Assembly (NCBI GenBank): GCA_021324255.1
Contig: JAJPJL010000003.1
Coordinates: forward strand, 1-64,000
Direction: 5' to 3'
Length of the DNA stretch: 64,000 bases
Source: Bacillota bacterium
GTDB lineage: Bacteria > Sysuimicrobiota > Sysuimicrobiia > Sysuimicrobiales > Segetimicrobiaceae
The notes under the pieces were generated by a model, which made no database searches, was not told where the DNA came from, and was given only the letters and a program-made list of their open reading frames with translations. Below, piece by piece: positions 34,655 to 43,925 of this stretch; the first letter of the stretch is position 1, and each line of letters starts with the position of its first letter. A program made the translations under genes and the position numbers.

Positions 34655-35659
34655 TTAGAGCCTGAGCAGCGTGGTGAGGTTCTTGCCCAGCACTTTCGCC
34701 TCTTGCGCGGCCCCGAGCCCGCTCTGGCGGACCATCTCCACCGGCTGCGCGTACCCCATGTCAAACGGATAGTCGCTCCCGATCACGACATGGTCCTCGC
34801 CGATCCGGTCCACCAGGAACCGGAGCGACCTCGCGTCGTGGGTCAGGGTGTCACAGTAGATGCACTCGAGGTACTCGCTCGGCCGCCGCGGCAGGGAGCG
34901 GAGCTCGCGCCGCACGCGATACCCGTGGTCGAGGCGGCCGATTTGATACGGGAAGTACCCGCCGCCGTGCGCCAGGATCACCCTGAACCGCGGGAACTGC
35001 TCGAACACGCCGGCGACGACCAGCCGGCACGCCGCGAGCGCGGTCTCCATCGGGAACCCGGCGAGGTTCCACAGGTGGTAGTCGCGGAGGCGCGTGATGT
35101 CGCCGGAGTTCTGCGGGTGCAGGAAGAACGGCACGCCGAGGCGCTCCGCCTCGGCGTAGACGGGCGCAAACGGGGCGCCGTCCAGATCCACATTGTTGAC
35201 GTGCGTGCAGATCTCGATCCCGCGCAGGCCGAGCTCGGTGACCGCGCGCCTGAGCTCGCGCACCGCGCGCTCGGGGTCCTGCATGGGCACCGTCCCCAAC
35301 CCGACGAACCGGCCCGGATGCGCGCGCACGAGCGCGGCGATCCCGTCGTTCACCGAGCGGGCCATGCGCTCGCCCAGCTCCGGCTCCGCCCAGTAGTAGA
35401 ACTGCCCGGGCGAGGGCCCGATCGCGGCGCCATCGAGCTTCGCCCGATCCATCGCCGCCAGCATGAGACGATCGTCGAACACGCCGGCCTCGAGGCCCCC
35501 GCCGCCCGGCTCCAGGACCACGTGGGGCGGGACGTGATAGACGAGGCGTTCCCGGCCGTCCGTGCGCTCCATCTCGACGGCCTCGCGAAAGTCGCCGCGC
35601 CGCACCGCGTCGAGGAACTGCGGGGGCACCACGTGAAAGTGGACGTCGATCGTTTCCAC
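34655..35659 (-). CDS. ACMSD-like amidohydrolase (copy 2)
   Basis: A 334-residue amidohydrolase_2 enzyme, paralogue of the gene at 25310. From FFLHPQNSGD to IGSDYPFDMGYAQPVEMVRQ roughly two thirds of residues match copy 1 by eye. Metal residues are conserved: DVHFHVVPPQF, LHPQN, LAHGGGYFPYQ, GSDYPFDMGY. It lies 60 bases after the CocE gene and 100 before Gfo/Idh in the same operon. Likely acts on a substrate related to that of copy 1. Confidence 0.9.
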   Translation of the reverse strand: METIDVHFHVVPPQFLDAVRRGDFREAVEMERTDGRERLVYHVPPHVVLEPGGGGLEAGVFDDRLMLAAMDRAKLDGAAIGPSPGQFYYWAEPELGERMARSVNDGIAALVRAHPGRFVGLGTVPMQDPERAVRELRRAVTELGLRGIEICTHVNNVDLDGAPFAPVYAEAERLGVPFFLHPQNSGDITRLRDYHLWNLAGFPMETALAACRLVVAGVFEQFPRFRVILAHGGGYFPYQIGRLDHGYRVRRELRSLPRRPSEYLECIYCDTLTHDARSLRFLVDRIGEDHVVIGSDYPFDMGYAQPVEMVRQSGLGAAQEAKVLGKNLTTLLRL

Positions 35660-35719
35660 CCATCACCTCGCTTTTGGTCGCGGGCACGCGCAGGCGCGGG
35701 CCGCGGCCGCCCCGCGCGG

Positions 35720-37480
35720 TCACGCGTCGGGAATCACCGGCAGCACCAGGTACGACGCGTGCGGCCCGCCGGTGTGAATCGTGGTCCGGCCGCCGTATAC
35801 GGCCGCCGGCCGGTCGTCGGGGTCCGTGTGGAGGAACGGGCCGGATCCGCGAAGCGGCGTCGCAAAGGTCGTCATCTCGAGCCCCGCGCCGGGGCGCTCG
35901 AAGTCCCGGCCCAGGATGGTCAGCGCCACGCGATACCCGGCCGGCACGACGAGGCTCGTCGGCCAGATCTCGACGTCGACCTCGTAGATGCGGCCGGGGA
36001 CCAAGGGCTCCGCGCGGTCGTGCCGGTGATACGGCCGCCACTCCGTCGACAGCCCCGGATCGAGCGCGCGGTGCGAGGCGCGCAACCATCCGTTCCCGAT
36101 CGGCATGTGAGGATCGAGGGCGCCTTGAAAGTCGACCTCGCGCCCCCGGGGATCGAACGCGCGCAGCACCACGAACAGGTCGGCGTCCGCGGTGGACGAC
36201 GAGATCGCGACCTTGAGCGCAGCCGGCCCGGTGATCTCGGTGTCGCGGTCGAGCGGACCCGTGGAAAACGTGAGGCCGTCGCTCGCCGCCTCGTAGGCCG
36301 CGGCCGCCGGCGCCGGGGCCGCGCGCTCGGACAGCGTCATCGAGCGCGCGTCGAGGTGGAAGCGCGTCCAGCGGGTGCGCGCGATCGGCCACGCGTCTTC
36401 CGCGCGCGGCACGAACCGGTCCACATGCCGCACCTGGAGGAGGACCCGTGGCTCGCGGTCCCACCCGTTGTCGGCCCCCTTGAGGAAATGATCGAAGAAG
36501 CGCCTTTGCAGCGTCGTCCCGTAGTCGGTGTAGAAGTGCGTCCAGTGCTCGAGGCCGTGCACCTCGAGCCATTTGTCCCGGGACGCCGCCCGCATGAAGC
36601 CCTCGAAGTTGCCGCGGGGGTGCAGCCCCTGCCCGCCCCAGTTGGCCGCCGACAAGAGCGGCGCCGTGATGCGCGACCATACCGGGGAACGTGCCCGGTA
36701 GTAGTCGTCGTCGAGCGGGTGGGAGAGAAACGCGCGGCGCAGGTCGGCCCGGCGGGCGGCGAGCTCGTCGTCCGGCAGCGTCTCGGGGCCGGCCACCGGC
36801 TGCCCCGTGATCGGGTTACGCGGGCCGCGGTCGCCCACCCCGTGCTGGACCGTGACCACCTGCTTCTGCATCCAGTGCTGCCAGAACACGCACAGGATCC
36901 CGCCGTGCCGCGCCATGTCCCGATACCAGTCCGCCGCACCTTCCCACGGGCACATGGCCGCGAGGTGCGGCGGCTGCAGGGAGGCCACGTGCCACTGGTT
37001 GATCGCGTAGTACGAGATGCCCAGCAGCCCCACTTTGCCGCTGCTCCACTCCTGCTCGCCGGCCCACTCGATGCAGAGGTAGAAGTCGCGCGTCTCCCGC
37101 GGCGAGAAGGGGTCGAGGAAGCCCGGCGAGCGCCCGGCGCCCCGGGAGTCGACCCGGACGCACGCGTAGCCGTCCGGCACCCACTTTTCCGGATCGACCA
37201 CCTCCCAGTTTTGATAGCGGCCGGACGACCCGCGCGCCACCTCGGGGTGCTGCTCCGCGAGGCGCCGCCATTGGAACGGGTACCCCTCCTGGAACGGGAG
37301 CCCTTTGGCGTACGGGCCGTACGACAGGATGACGGGGACGCGCCCGCCCGCAGCGGGACGGAACACGTCGGCGCGCAGCACCACGCCGTCGTCCATCCGG
37401 ATGCCGCGGTCCCACTCCACGATCATGCCGCCGTCGCGATCGACGCGCCAGGGGCGGAGATCTTCGGGCGATGTCACCAC
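35720..37480 (-). CDS. CocE/NonD-type serine hydrolase
   Basis: A 586-residue hydrolase of the X-Pro dipeptidyl-peptidase (S15) / cocaine esterase group. N-terminal alpha/beta-hydrolase domain with nucleophile serine in LLGISYYAINQW and oxyanion region YGPYAKGLPF; a helical cap; the histidine likely in LEHWTHFYTDYG; and a C-terminal jelly-roll domain (from about residue 350) containing TGPAALKVAISSSTADADLF. In most family members the acid aspartate lies in a GWYD-like motif; here the matching stretch reads SAANWGGQGL without an Asp, a known-looking subgroup feature that leaves the acid residue uncertain. It heads the seven-gene operon and may cleave an amide or ester entry substrate. Confidence 0.88.
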   Translation of the reverse strand: MVTSPEDLRPWRVDRDGGMIVEWDRGIRMDDGVVLRADVFRPAAGGRVPVILSYGPYAKGLPFQEGYPFQWRRLAEQHPEVARGSSGRYQNWEVVDPEKWVPDGYACVRVDSRGAGRSPGFLDPFSPRETRDFYLCIEWAGEQEWSSGKVGLLGISYYAINQWHVASLQPPHLAAMCPWEGAADWYRDMARHGGILCVFWQHWMQKQVVTVQHGVGDRGPRNPITGQPVAGPETLPDDELAARRADLRRAFLSHPLDDDYYRARSPVWSRITAPLLSAANWGGQGLHPRGNFEGFMRAASRDKWLEVHGLEHWTHFYTDYGTTLQRRFFDHFLKGADNGWDREPRVLLQVRHVDRFVPRAEDAWPIARTRWTRFHLDARSMTLSERAAPAPAAAAYEAASDGLTFSTGPLDRDTEITGPAALKVAISSSTADADLFVVLRAFDPRGREVDFQGALDPHMPIGNGWLRASHRALDPGLSTEWRPYHRHDRAEPLVPGRIYEVDVEIWPTSLVVPAGYRVALTILGRDFERPGAGLEMTTFATPLRGSGPFLHTDPDDRPAAVYGGRTTIHTGGPHASYLVLPVIPDA

Positions 37481-37729
37481 AGAATCCTCGCTGAATCGCT
37501 CGCGCGAACTGGACGATTGGCGTGGCGGGCGTACGGAGACTGATTCGAATCGCCGCGGCCATTCCCCTGGCCCGGGGCGTCACCGTGAACGACGCGGGCG
37601 CGACGCGACCGCGCCGGTGCCGGGGGCCAGGGCGCCGCGCGAGGCCGGGCCGCGGGCGTAGGAAGCGGGGCGCAAACCGCCGAACGAGGCGGAAGGCATC
37701 CTTCGACAACGCCCAACAGGAGGCGTGAC

Positions 37730-39028
37730 ATGCGGTGGTGTCGCTTCGGCTTCCGCCTCGCGCTCGCCGTGGTGCTCGCGAGCACGGGCTTTGGCTCACT
37801 CGTCCCCGGCCCCCTTGCCGGCGGCGGCGCCGCCGTCGCCGCAACCGCCGGCGCGCTCAAGATCGGCCTCCTGGCGCCCACCACGGGCGTGGCCGCCGCG
37901 CCGGGTCACGACATGCTCAACGGCTGGAAGCTGTGGTGGTCCCAGCACGGCGACACGGTCGCCGGCGTGCGCATCGACACGATGTATTACGACACCGCGT
38001 CGAACCCCAACACCGCGCTGACGCAGGCCCGCCGCGCCGTCGAGCAGGACGGCGTGCAGCTCCTCATGGGACCGTACCTGGCGAACGAGGGCCTGGCCGT
38101 GGCGCCGTACGCCGAACAGCACCGGGTCCCGCTGTTTTTGCCGACGGTGTCGGCGGACGACCTGACGCAGCGCAAGGCGAGCCCGTACGTGATCAAGGTC
38201 GCGGGCTGGTCCTCGAGCCTGACGACGCACCCGGCGGGACCGTGGGCCTACGCGAAGGGCTACCGCACCGCGCTGACGCTCGGCGACGCCTACGCGTTCG
38301 CGTACGAGAGCATCGGCGGGTTCGTGCAGACGTTCACGGAGAAAGGCGGACGGGTGGCGAAGCAGCTCTGGGCGCCGCTCGGCACGACCGACTTCAGCCC
38401 GTATCTCTCCCAGGTCCAGGCGGCGCACCCCGACGTGGCCGTCGTGTGTGTCGTCGGGGCGGACGCCGTGCACTTCCTGCAGCAGTGGAGCTCGTTCGGC
38501 CTCAAGGGCAAGGTGCCGCTCGTGGTGCAGGAGACCGTCACGGACCAGTCCAGCATCCGCACGCTGCCGCCGGAGCAGGTGCTCGGCATCATCGCGTTCT
38601 CCCACTACGCCGAGGGCCGGAGCGATCCGTCCACGCAGCGATTCGTCGGCGACTACGCGGCCGCGTACCACGCGCTCCCGTCGTACATGGCGGCCAGCTT
38701 CTACACCGCGGCGGACTGGATCCACACCGCGCTCCAACGGATGCACGGGAATGTCGCGGATCAGGCCGCGTTTCTCGCGGCGGTGCGCGCGGTCCAGCTC
38801 CCGGACTCGCCGTTCGGCCCCCAGCGCCTGGACCGGTACGGCGCCCCCGTGGAGAACGTGTACGTGCGCGAGGTGCAGCGCGTGCCGGCCCGGTATGCCG
38901 CGTACGCCAAGACGTGGAACGTCGTCCTCCAAACGTACCCGCAGGTCTCGCAATTCTGGACGTACGCACCCGGCGATTACCTGCGGCAGCCGGTCTACTC
39001 GAACACGTTCCAAGGCATCAAGCGGTAG
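37730..39028 (+). CDS. Branched-chain amino-acid-type ABC binding protein 1
   Basis: A 432-residue periplasmic-binding protein of the LivJ/type 1 fold, feeding the permease pair that follows. Signal peptide in residues 1-38. The mature part starts LKIGLLAPTTGVAAAPGHDM and contains LLMGPYLANEGLAVAPYAEQ and the hinge-facing TTDFSPYLSQVQAAHPDV. Ribosome site AGGAGG lies eight bases before ATG 37730. Family members bind amino acids, amides, urea or aromatic acids; cargo here is unknown. Confidence 0.92.
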   Translation: MRWCRFGFRLALAVVLASTGFGSLVPGPLAGGGAAVAATAGALKIGLLAPTTGVAAAPGHDMLNGWKLWWSQHGDTVAGVRIDTMYYDTASNPNTALTQARRAVEQDGVQLLMGPYLANEGLAVAPYAEQHRVPLFLPTVSADDLTQRKASPYVIKVAGWSSSLTTHPAGPWAYAKGYRTALTLGDAYAFAYESIGGFVQTFTEKGGRVAKQLWAPLGTTDFSPYLSQVQAAHPDVAVVCVVGADAVHFLQQWSSFGLKGKVPLVVQETVTDQSSIRTLPPEQVLGIIAFSHYAEGRSDPSTQRFVGDYAAAYHALPSYMAASFYTAADWIHTALQRMHGNVADQAAFLAAVRAVQLPDSPFGPQRLDRYGAPVENVYVREVQRVPARYAAYAKTWNVVLQTYPQVSQFWTYAPGDYLRQPVYSNTFQGIKR

Positions 39029-39089
39029 CCCGGGCGGGCGGCCCGGGCCGGGCGCCGCCGGCGGCGCGCGCGGCGGGCGGATCCGTGCC

Positions 39090-39947
39090 ATGACGTTTTA
39101 CGCGCAGAACGCGCTGAACGGGCTCGCGTACGGAAGCCTGCTCTTCATGATCGCGGCGGGCTTCACGCTGATCTTTGGCCTGATGCGCATCGTGAACATC
39201 GCGCAGACGGCGTTCTTCCTGATCGGCGCGTACATCGGGCTGATGCTGCTGCACGCCGGCGTCCCGTTCTGGATCGCGGCGGCGCTCGCGGGCGCGGCCG
39301 TCATGGCGGCGGGCCTGCTCATCTACCGCGTGTTTCTGCACCGCTACCACGCGGACGAGCTCACGGCGCTCCTGCTCACCCTGGGGTTCGCGCTGATGCT
39401 CGACGACCTCGCCCTCGCGGCGTGGGGCGGCGATCCGCAGTCGGTCCCGCCCCCGCCCGCGTTCGCGTCGTCCGTCCAGCTCGGTCCGCTCGTCTTCCCG
39501 GCGTACTGGCTGACGTTGATCGTGCTGAGTGCCCTCGTCGCCGCCGGGCTGCGCCTGCTCGAGCGCCGCACGATGCTCGGCGCCGTGATCCGGGCCGGCG
39601 TGGATGACGAGGAGATGACCCGAGGCCTCGGCATCAACATCGACCGCGCCTTCTACGTGGTGTTCGCGCTGGGCGCGTTTTTGGCGGGCGCGGGCGGCGT
39701 GCTCGGCAGCCCGATCACCGGCGCATACCCCGGACTGGACGGCGACCTGTTGCCGCTCGCGTTCGCGGTGATCATCATCGGCGGCATCGGCAGCCTGGAA
39801 GGCGCCTACGTCGGCAGCCTCATCATCGGGCTCGTGAGCACGTTCGGCAAGGCGCTGTTTCCGGAACTGTCGTACTTCACGATCTTCGTCCCGGTGGCGG
39901 CGATCATGGCGCTGCGCCCGCAGGGCCTCCTCGGGAGAAAGCGGTGA
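39090..39947 (+). CDS. Liv-type ABC permease (LivH)
   Basis: Integral membrane subunit, 285 residues, about eight hydrophobic segments. N-terminus FYAQNALNGLAYGSLLFMIA and the conserved GLMRIVNIAQ are typical of LivH; the C-terminal GGIGSLEGAYVGSLIIGLV loop contacts the ATPases. ATG 39090 follows the binding-protein stop by 61 bases; the stop overlaps livM by four bases. Confidence 0.92.
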   Translation: MTFYAQNALNGLAYGSLLFMIAAGFTLIFGLMRIVNIAQTAFFLIGAYIGLMLLHAGVPFWIAAALAGAAVMAAGLLIYRVFLHRYHADELTALLLTLGFALMLDDLALAAWGGDPQSVPPPPAFASSVQLGPLVFPAYWLTLIVLSALVAAGLRLLERRTMLGAVIRAGVDDEEMTRGLGINIDRAFYVVFALGAFLAGAGGVLGSPITGAYPGLDGDLLPLAFAVIIIGGIGSLEGAYVGSLIIGLVSTFGKALFPELSYFTIFVPVAAIMALRPQGLLGRKR

Positions 39948-40963
39948 CGGGACGGCGCGCCCTGCTCGTGGCCTCGGCGGCGGCGGCGGCCGCCCTCGCG
40001 GCGGCGGTCCCCTCGTTGGGCCTGCCTCAGTACTACATCTCGCTGTTGACCCAGACGTGGATCTTTGGCATCGCGGCGATGAGCCTCGACCTGCTGGTCG
40101 GGTTTACGGGGTTGGTCAGCTTTGCGCAGGCCGCGTTCTTCGGGACGAGCGCGTACATGATCGCCGTGCTCGCCACGCAGTACCACCTCGTCGCGTTCTG
40201 GCCCGCGCTCGGGATCGCGCTGGGGACGACGGCGGCGCTGGCCGCGCTCTTCGGCCTCCTGGCGCTGCGGGGCGAGGGCGTGACGTTCATCATCATCACC
40301 CTCGCGCTCAACGAGATCGTGTGGGGCCTCGCCTACCAGTGGGTCTCCGTCAGCGGCGGGGACAACGGGATCGCGGGATTCATCCGGCCGCCCGTGTTCG
40401 GCCTGGACCTGTCGGGAACCGCGGCATTCTACCGCTTCACCCTGGCCGCCCTGCTCGTGTGCCTGGCGTTGCTCGCCGCCATCGTGCGCTCGCCGTTCGG
40501 GCTCGTCCTGCGGGGCGTGCGGGACCGCCCGCGCCGGATGGCCGCGCTCGGGTACGCGGTGCAGGCGTTCCGCTACGCCGCGTTCGTGATCGCGGCCGTA
40601 TTCACCGGCGTCGCCGGGGTGCTGTTTGCCTACTACAACGAGTTCGTGGGGCCGGTCAACCTGAGCCTCGACACCGCCGTGCAGGTCCTGATCATGGTCA
40701 TCCTCGGCGGCGTGGGGACGCTGCTGGGGCCGCTGGCCGGCGCCGCCGTCGTCGTGTTCGTGAGCAACGCGCTCAGCAACCTGACGCAGCGCTGGGAGTT
40801 GATCCTGGGCGCCATCTACGTCGCGATCCTGCTCTTTGCGCGGGACGGGCTCGTGGGGATCGGCCACCGTGTCATGCGCGTCCTCGGGGCCGCGGCCCGC
40901 GGCGCGGGGCCCGCGGCGCGGCCGGTGATGTCGCCCCCGCCGGGCGGCCGGGGAGAGCCGTGA
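39944..40963 (+). CDS. Liv-type ABC permease (LivM)
   Basis: Second membrane subunit, 339 residues. LVGFTGLVSFAQAAFFGTSA is the LivM hallmark, followed by many spans; the docking loop reads GGVGTLLGPLAGAAVVVFVS. The last 25 residues are Ala/Arg/Pro-rich and hydrophilic. It is coupled by four-base overlaps to livH before and livG after. Confidence 0.92.
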   Translation: MTGRRALLVASAAAAAALAAAVPSLGLPQYYISLLTQTWIFGIAAMSLDLLVGFTGLVSFAQAAFFGTSAYMIAVLATQYHLVAFWPALGIALGTTAALAALFGLLALRGEGVTFIIITLALNEIVWGLAYQWVSVSGGDNGIAGFIRPPVFGLDLSGTAAFYRFTLAALLVCLALLAAIVRSPFGLVLRGVRDRPRRMAALGYAVQAFRYAAFVIAAVFTGVAGVLFAYYNEFVGPVNLSLDTAVQVLIMVILGGVGTLLGPLAGAAVVVFVSNALSNLTQRWELILGAIYVAILLFARDGLVGIGHRVMRVLGAAARGAGPAARPVMSPPPGGRGEP

Positions 40964-41712
40964 CCTCCGTCCCGCGGCTCGCCGTCCGCGACCTCACGGT
41001 TCGCTTCGGCAGCCTGGTCGCGCTCGATCACGTGTCGCTCGCCGTCGCCCGCGGAGAGCGCCGCGGCATCATCGGGCCCAACGGCGCGGGCAAGTCGACG
41101 CTGTTCAACGCCATCGCCGGCGAGGTCGCCCCGAGTGCCGGCGGGGTCGTGCTGGACGGCCGGGACATCACCCGCCTCCCGCCGCACCGCCGCGCGTCGC
41201 TTGGGATGGCGCGCACGTTTCAGACCACGATGCTCTGCCCGCGCCTCACGGTGCTGGAGAACGTGATCCTGTCGCTCGCCGCGCTGCGCCCCGTCCGCCG
41301 CCAGTTCCTGGTGCCGCTCGGCCGGTACCGCGGTCTGCGGGACGAGGCGCAGAGCCTCCTCGGCGAGGTCGGGCTCGACGGGAAGGCGGCGTGGCCGGTG
41401 CGGATGCTCGGCCACGGCGAGCAGCGCCAGGTCGAGATCCTGCTGGCGCTCGCGCAGCGGCCGGCCGTCCTGTTGCTCGACGAGCCCACGGCCGGATTGG
41501 CGGTGGAGGACGCGGCGCGCGTCACCGCGATGCTCCGCGAGCGCTCGCGCGACGCGACGATCGTGCTGATTGAGCACGACATGGAGTTCGTCTTCGACGT
41601 CGTCGAGCGCATCACGGTGCTGCACTACGGCCGCATCGTGGCCGAGGGCACACCCGAGGAGATCCGGGCGCACGAGACCGTCCGGGAGATCTACCTGGGG
41701 GCAACGCTGTGA
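40960..41712 (+). CDS. Liv-type ABC ATPase (LivG)
   Basis: One of two ATPases of the importer, 250 residues. Walker A GPNGAGKST, the LivG-type ARTFQTTMLCPRLTVLENV, signature LGHGEQRQVEILLAL, Walker B VLLLDEPTAGLA, H-loop IEHDMEF. GTG 40960 overlaps livM and the stop overlaps livF. Confidence 0.93.
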   Translation: MTSVPRLAVRDLTVRFGSLVALDHVSLAVARGERRGIIGPNGAGKSTLFNAIAGEVAPSAGGVVLDGRDITRLPPHRRASLGMARTFQTTMLCPRLTVLENVILSLAALRPVRRQFLVPLGRYRGLRDEAQSLLGEVGLDGKAAWPVRMLGHGEQRQVEILLALAQRPAVLLLDEPTAGLAVEDAARVTAMLRERSRDATIVLIEHDMEFVFDVVERITVLHYGRIVAEGTPEEIRAHETVREIYLGATL

Positions 41713-42410
41713 CCGCGGCGCTGCTCGATGTGACGGAGGTCCACACGTATTACGGCGACAGCCACGTGCTCCGCGGGGTGTCGCTCGCCGCCGCGGCCGG
41801 GGCCGTGACGGCCCTGCTCGGACGCAACGGGATGGGCAAGACGACGCTGATCCGCTCCGTGATCGGCTTCACGCCGCCCCGGCGCGGGACGGTCCGCGTC
41901 CGCGGGGAGGAGGTCCAGCGCCTGTCGAGCCACGAGATCGCGCGCCGCGGCGTCGGCCTCGTGCCGCAAGGACGGCGCATCTTTCCATCCCTTACCGTCG
42001 AGGAACAGCTCCGCATCGCCTCGCGGCCGGGCGGCGCGTGGTCGCTCGACGGCGTGTACGACCTGTTCCCCCGGCTCCGCGAGCGCCGACGCCACTTCGG
42101 CGGGCAGCTCTCCGGCGGCGAGCAGCAGATGCTGGCGATCGGGCGCGCGCTCATGACGAACCCCGCGGTGCTGCTGATGGACGAACCCTCGGAGGGGCTC
42201 GCGCCCCTCGTCGTGCGCGGCCTGCGCGACACGATCGCGCGCCTGAGGGACACCGGCCTCGCGGTCCTGCTCGTGGAGCAAAATCTTCCGCTCGCGCTGG
42301 ACGTCGCGGACACGTGCTACATCTTGAGCCGGGGACGCGTCGTCCATCACGGGCCCGCCGCGGACCTCGCGCGCGACGAGCGGATACGGGCCCTGCACCT
42401 CGGCGTCTAG
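41709..42410 (+). CDS. Liv-type ABC ATPase (LivF)
   Basis: Second ATPase, 233 residues. Walker A GRNGMGKTT, LVPQGRRIFPSLTVEEQL (the LivF pattern), signature LSGGEQQMLAIGRAL, Walker B VLLMDEPSEGLAP, H-loop VEQNLPLAL. It completes a full importer with the preceding three genes and is followed by a stem-loop region and a second binding protein. Confidence 0.93.
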   Translation: MTAALLDVTEVHTYYGDSHVLRGVSLAAAAGAVTALLGRNGMGKTTLIRSVIGFTPPRRGTVRVRGEEVQRLSSHEIARRGVGLVPQGRRIFPSLTVEEQLRIASRPGGAWSLDGVYDLFPRLRERRRHFGGQLSGGEQQMLAIGRALMTNPAVLLMDEPSEGLAPLVVRGLRDTIARLRDTGLAVLLVEQNLPLALDVADTCYILSRGRVVHHGPAADLARDERIRALHLGV

Positions 42411-42510
42411 CGCCGCGCGCTCGCTGTTCGGCGAGGGTGTTGTACGCCGGACGGGCCCACGCCGCCGCTTGTCGCAATTCGGCGACGCGCCGCGGGCGGC
42501 GCCTGAGCCG

Positions 42511-42548
42511 ACGGAGGAGCGCCTCCGTGGCGCGCCGAAAGGCGCGCC
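42511..42548 (+). other. Two abutting hairpins between livF and the second binding protein
   Basis: ACGGAGG-AGCG-CCTCCGT (42511-42528) is immediately followed by GGCGCGCC-GAAA-GGCGCGCC (42529-42548). Both are perfect stems with four-base loops; the second loop is GAAA. There is no T run. Such stems between transporter genes often act as mRNA 3'-end protectors or attenuators, letting binding-protein mRNA differ in level from the membrane genes. The rest of the 216-base gap holds nothing recognisable. Confidence 0.5.
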
Positions 42549-42626
42549 CGCGGCGCGCGTCTACCCCGCGGCGAGCGGCGGCGGCGCGCGCGGCCTCGGG
42601 TGCCACGACGATCCCTCGGTGAGGTG

Positions 42627-43871
42627 ATGTCCGTGCGATGGGTGGTCGCGCTCATTCTGCCCCTGTTGATCGGTGCGTCCGGCCCGGCGTGGTCCGCGTC
42701 CGGCGCCGGCGGCACGCTCCGGGTCGGCGTCCTGATCCCGGAAACCGGCTACCTCGCGGCGCCCGCCCGGTTCATGCGCGAGGGATACATGCTCTATCTC
42801 GCGCAGCACGGCAACAAACTCGGCGGCCGCGACGTGCAGACGTTCATCGGCGACACGGCGGGCAACCCATCGACCGGGCTCACCCAGGCGCGCCGGCTCG
42901 TCGAGCAGGACGGCGCCTCGGTGTTGTTCGGCCCGCTGAGCGCGGCCGTGGGCTCGGCGCTCGTGCCCTACATCGGCGAGCACAAGGTGCCCGCCATCTA
43001 TCCGATCGTGTCGGCGGACGACCTCACGCAGCGGCGGACCAGCCCGTACATCGTGCGCACGGGGTGGACGAGCAGCCAGACCACCCAGCCGCTCGGCGAC
43101 TACGCCTACAAGACGCTCCGCTACCGCCGGGTCGCCACGATCGCCTATGACTTCGAGTTCGGGTGGCAGAGCATCGGCGGCTTTGTGCAGACGTTCCAGC
43201 AGGACGGCGGCACCGTCCTCAAGGAGACGTGGACCCCGCAGACGACGAACGACTTCTCGCCGTACCTGTCGCAGATTCCCCGCAACGTCGACGCGGTCGT
43301 CTGCAGCTTCTCGGGCTCCACCGCGATCAACTTCTTCCGCCAGTACAAGGCCTTCGGGTTGACGATGCCGCTCGTGTGCCAGGGCAACGCGACGGACGAG
43401 AGCACGCTCGCCGCCACCGGTCCCGCGGCCATCGGCGTCGTCACCGCGCTGCACTACAGCGCGGCGCTCGACACGCCCGCGAACAAGGCGTTCGTGGCCG
43501 CGTATCAGAAGGCGTACGGTCACGTCCCTTCGTACTACGCCGAGGGCACCTACGTGGGCGCGATGGCCCTGGATCGCGGCCTGGCGGCCATGCACGGCGA
43601 CCTGTCGGACCCGCTCGCGTTCGTCCGCGCGCTTAGGCGGCTCAGCATCCCGGACGCGCCGCGCGGCGCCATCACGCTGGACTCGTACGGCAACCCCGTG
43701 GAGAACGTGTACATTCGCAGGGTCGAACAGACCGGCGGCGCGCTCGCCAACGTCGTCATTCACACGTATCCCGGGGTGTCGCAGTTCTGGACCTACCGCC
43801 CTCAGCAGTTCCTGGCCCACCCGGTCTATTCGCGCACGTACCCGCCGTGTAACGGGTGCGGGGCGCATTAG
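42627..43871 (+). CDS. Branched-chain amino-acid-type ABC binding protein 2
   Basis: A 414-residue paralogue of the protein at 37730: shared stretches include LTQARR with VEQDG after it, VSADDLTQR, YESIGGFVQTF-like WQSIGGFVQTF, and DFSPYLSQ. Signal peptide in the first 25 residues. ATG 42627 is used; GTG 42633 has better spacing to GGTGAGG. It presumably uses the same LivHMGF complex with another ligand, widening the substrate range. Confidence 0.9.
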   Translation: MSVRWVVALILPLLIGASGPAWSASGAGGTLRVGVLIPETGYLAAPARFMREGYMLYLAQHGNKLGGRDVQTFIGDTAGNPSTGLTQARRLVEQDGASVLFGPLSAAVGSALVPYIGEHKVPAIYPIVSADDLTQRRTSPYIVRTGWTSSQTTQPLGDYAYKTLRYRRVATIAYDFEFGWQSIGGFVQTFQQDGGTVLKETWTPQTTNDFSPYLSQIPRNVDAVVCSFSGSTAINFFRQYKAFGLTMPLVCQGNATDESTLAATGPAAIGVVTALHYSAALDTPANKAFVAAYQKAYGHVPSYYAEGTYVGAMALDRGLAAMHGDLSDPLAFVRALRRLSIPDAPRGAITLDSYGNPVENVYIRRVEQTGGALANVVIHTYPGVSQFWTYRPQQFLAHPVYSRTYPPCNGCGAH

Positions 43872-43925
43872 CGGGCCGCGGCCGGCAGGCCGGCACGGGC
43901 GCGGCGCGCGTTCCGGTGGCGTGTA

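Noticed and set aside
34388-37543. A 1051-codon open frame on the plus strand
   Set aside because: Antisense to the ACMSD copy 2 and CocE genes; low-complexity Arg/Val/Asp-rich product without a fold.
42151-42606. Minus-strand frame across the livF end and the hairpin gap
   Set aside because: Arg/Ala-rich, mostly antisense to livF, and the gap part is explained by the two hairpins. No start site or domain.
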